Of a DNA stretch of 64,000 nt, positions 63,453 to 64,000 are shown piece after piece. The position numbers and the translations under genes are program-made. The notes beneath the pieces are model-generated. The model was not told the origin of the DNA. It saw only the letters and a program-made list of their open reading frames with translations, and did no database searches. The DNA is taken from assembly GCF_024808665.1 (NCBI RefSeq), contig NZ_JANUBZ010000004.1:124001-188000 (forward strand), in the 5' to 3' direction. The stretch comes from Mucilaginibacter empetricola. Its GTDB lineage: Bacteria > Bacteroidota > Bacteroidia > Sphingobacteriales > Sphingobacteriaceae. Position 1 is the stretch's first letter, and each line of letters opens with the position of its first letter.

Positions 63453-64000
63453 ATGAAGACTGACTTTCTTTATATCGAAATATCAAACCAATACGCCAAA
63501 CTGATCAGAAATGAAGTTTTAAAGCCGGGCGACCGCCTGCCTTCCGTCAGGATGTTATGTAAGGAACGCCGCATTGGCATGAATACGGCCAAAAGGGTGT
63601 TTTTGGAGCTGGAAGGTCAGTCGCTTATTGAATCGAGGCCACAGTCGGGCTATTTTGTGAGCCGATTGCCTTCTCAAAGGCTGCCGCTGCCGGAGGTGAG
63701 CAGGCCACAGCAGGCGGCTAGCCGTAACGAACCGGAGGAGTTGATCCATAAAGTGTACGCCAATATGGGCAAAAATGATCTGACGCTTTTTTCTATGGGT
63801 GTACCTTCGGATGAGTTATTGCCACTGGCGAAACTGAATAAGGAAATGATGCGCGCCACCCGCGAACTACAGGACAGTGGCACCGGGTATGAACAGCTGC
63901 AGGGCAATGAAAAGTTACGGAGGATGATTGCCGCCCGTTCTTTATTATGGGGTGGAAGCCTGCACGAAGATGACCTGGTAACAACCGCCGGAGGGATGAA
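63453..64000 (+). CDS. MocR-type GntR/aminotransferase regulator, 3'-truncated by window edge
   Basis: The frame is open from the ATG at 63453 to the end of the window (182 complete codons). The GntR winged helix reads LPSVRMLCKERRIGMNTAKR with VFLELEGQSLIESRPQSGYF following. After a linker, the aminotransferase-fold domain begins at SMGVPSDELLPLAKLN, with GYEQLQGNEKLRRMIAARSL and TTAGGM. MocR regulators bind pyridoxal phosphate and usually control a nearby amino-acid or vitamin gene; the divergent GNAT gene is a candidate target. Confidence 0.9.
   Translation, partial: MKTDFLYIEISNQYAKLIRNEVLKPGDRLPSVRMLCKERRIGMNTAKRVFLELEGQSLIESRPQSGYFVSRLPSQRLPLPEVSRPQQAASRNEPEELIHKVYANMGKNDLTLFSMGVPSDELLPLAKLNKEMMRATRELQDSGTGYEQLQGNEKLRRMIAARSLLWGGSLHEDDLVTTAGGM

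Noticed and set aside
1..64000. CRISPR arrays, tRNA or rRNA genes, insertion sequences
   Set aside because: No direct-repeat/spacer arrays, cloverleaf with CCA-type ends, rRNA-like stretches or transposase genes were recognised.

Overview
The window looks like a chromosomal stretch of a Bacteroidota bacterium, most likely a Sphingobacteriaceae member close to Mucilaginibacter or Pedobacter. This is inferred from gene content (Bacteroidota-type DUF3822, DUF4397 and DUF4403 lipoproteins, SDR-type mannonate oxidoreductase, KduI), from several TAnnTTTG-type -7 promoter elements, from the scarcity of Shine-Dalgarno sequences, and from families of intergenic palindromic repeats. No rRNA, tRNA, CRISPR array, prophage or insertion sequence was seen.

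Layout. 1-4.5 kb: compact housekeeping block (NUDIX, coaD, SDR, nudK, DeoR regulator, rsmD, DUF3822) with overlapping convergent 3' ends. 4.7-8.8 kb: GtrA membrane protein, RecD/Pif1-like helicase, TspO and a membrane histidine kinase. 9.2-16.1 kb: TetR regulator, a 35-residue Cys-ended peptide ORF and an RND tripartite efflux operon (adaptor, pump, outer-membrane factor); two matching palindromes tie the regulator to the operon. 16.4-21.8 kb: DUF3606-like small protein, FMN reductase, PiT phosphate transporter, two universal stress proteins and a MarR regulator. 21.8-28.9 kb: DUF4397 lipoprotein, papain-like protein, AlkD-like protein, DUF4403 lipoprotein and a GH31 glycosidase.

29.2-39.1 kb is a uronate-polysaccharide locus on the minus strand. 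One operon holds DUF4350, GH88, mannonate dehydratase and two alginate-lyase-superfamily enzymes. A second holds KduI, an SDR-type mannonate oxidoreductase and an ExuT-like hexuronate transporter. A LacI regulator sits between them. Lyases and GH88 would release unsaturated uronate, KduI isomerises it, and the UxuB/UxuA pair would convert fructuronate to 2-keto-3-deoxygluconate. No SusC/SusD pair is present.

39.3-49.1 kb: NTF2-like protein, a three-gene small-protein operon, a GlxA-type regulator, GAPDH, a TetR/SDR pair with two operator palindromes around a -7 element, a VOC protein, a Crp/Fnr regulator, a glycosyltransferase, and a DUF1254/DUF1214 gene broken by two single-base deletions. 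49.5-56.9 kb: GAF histidine kinase, response regulator, and a probable metal (zinc) uptake cluster of two Fur-family regulators flanking a TonB receptor, a lipoprotein and a beta-barrel protein. 57.2-64 kb: GDSL hydrolase, DUF4287 protein, a large AT-rich helicase-nuclease fusion resembling anti-phage genes, a GNAT acetyltransferase and the start of a MocR regulator.
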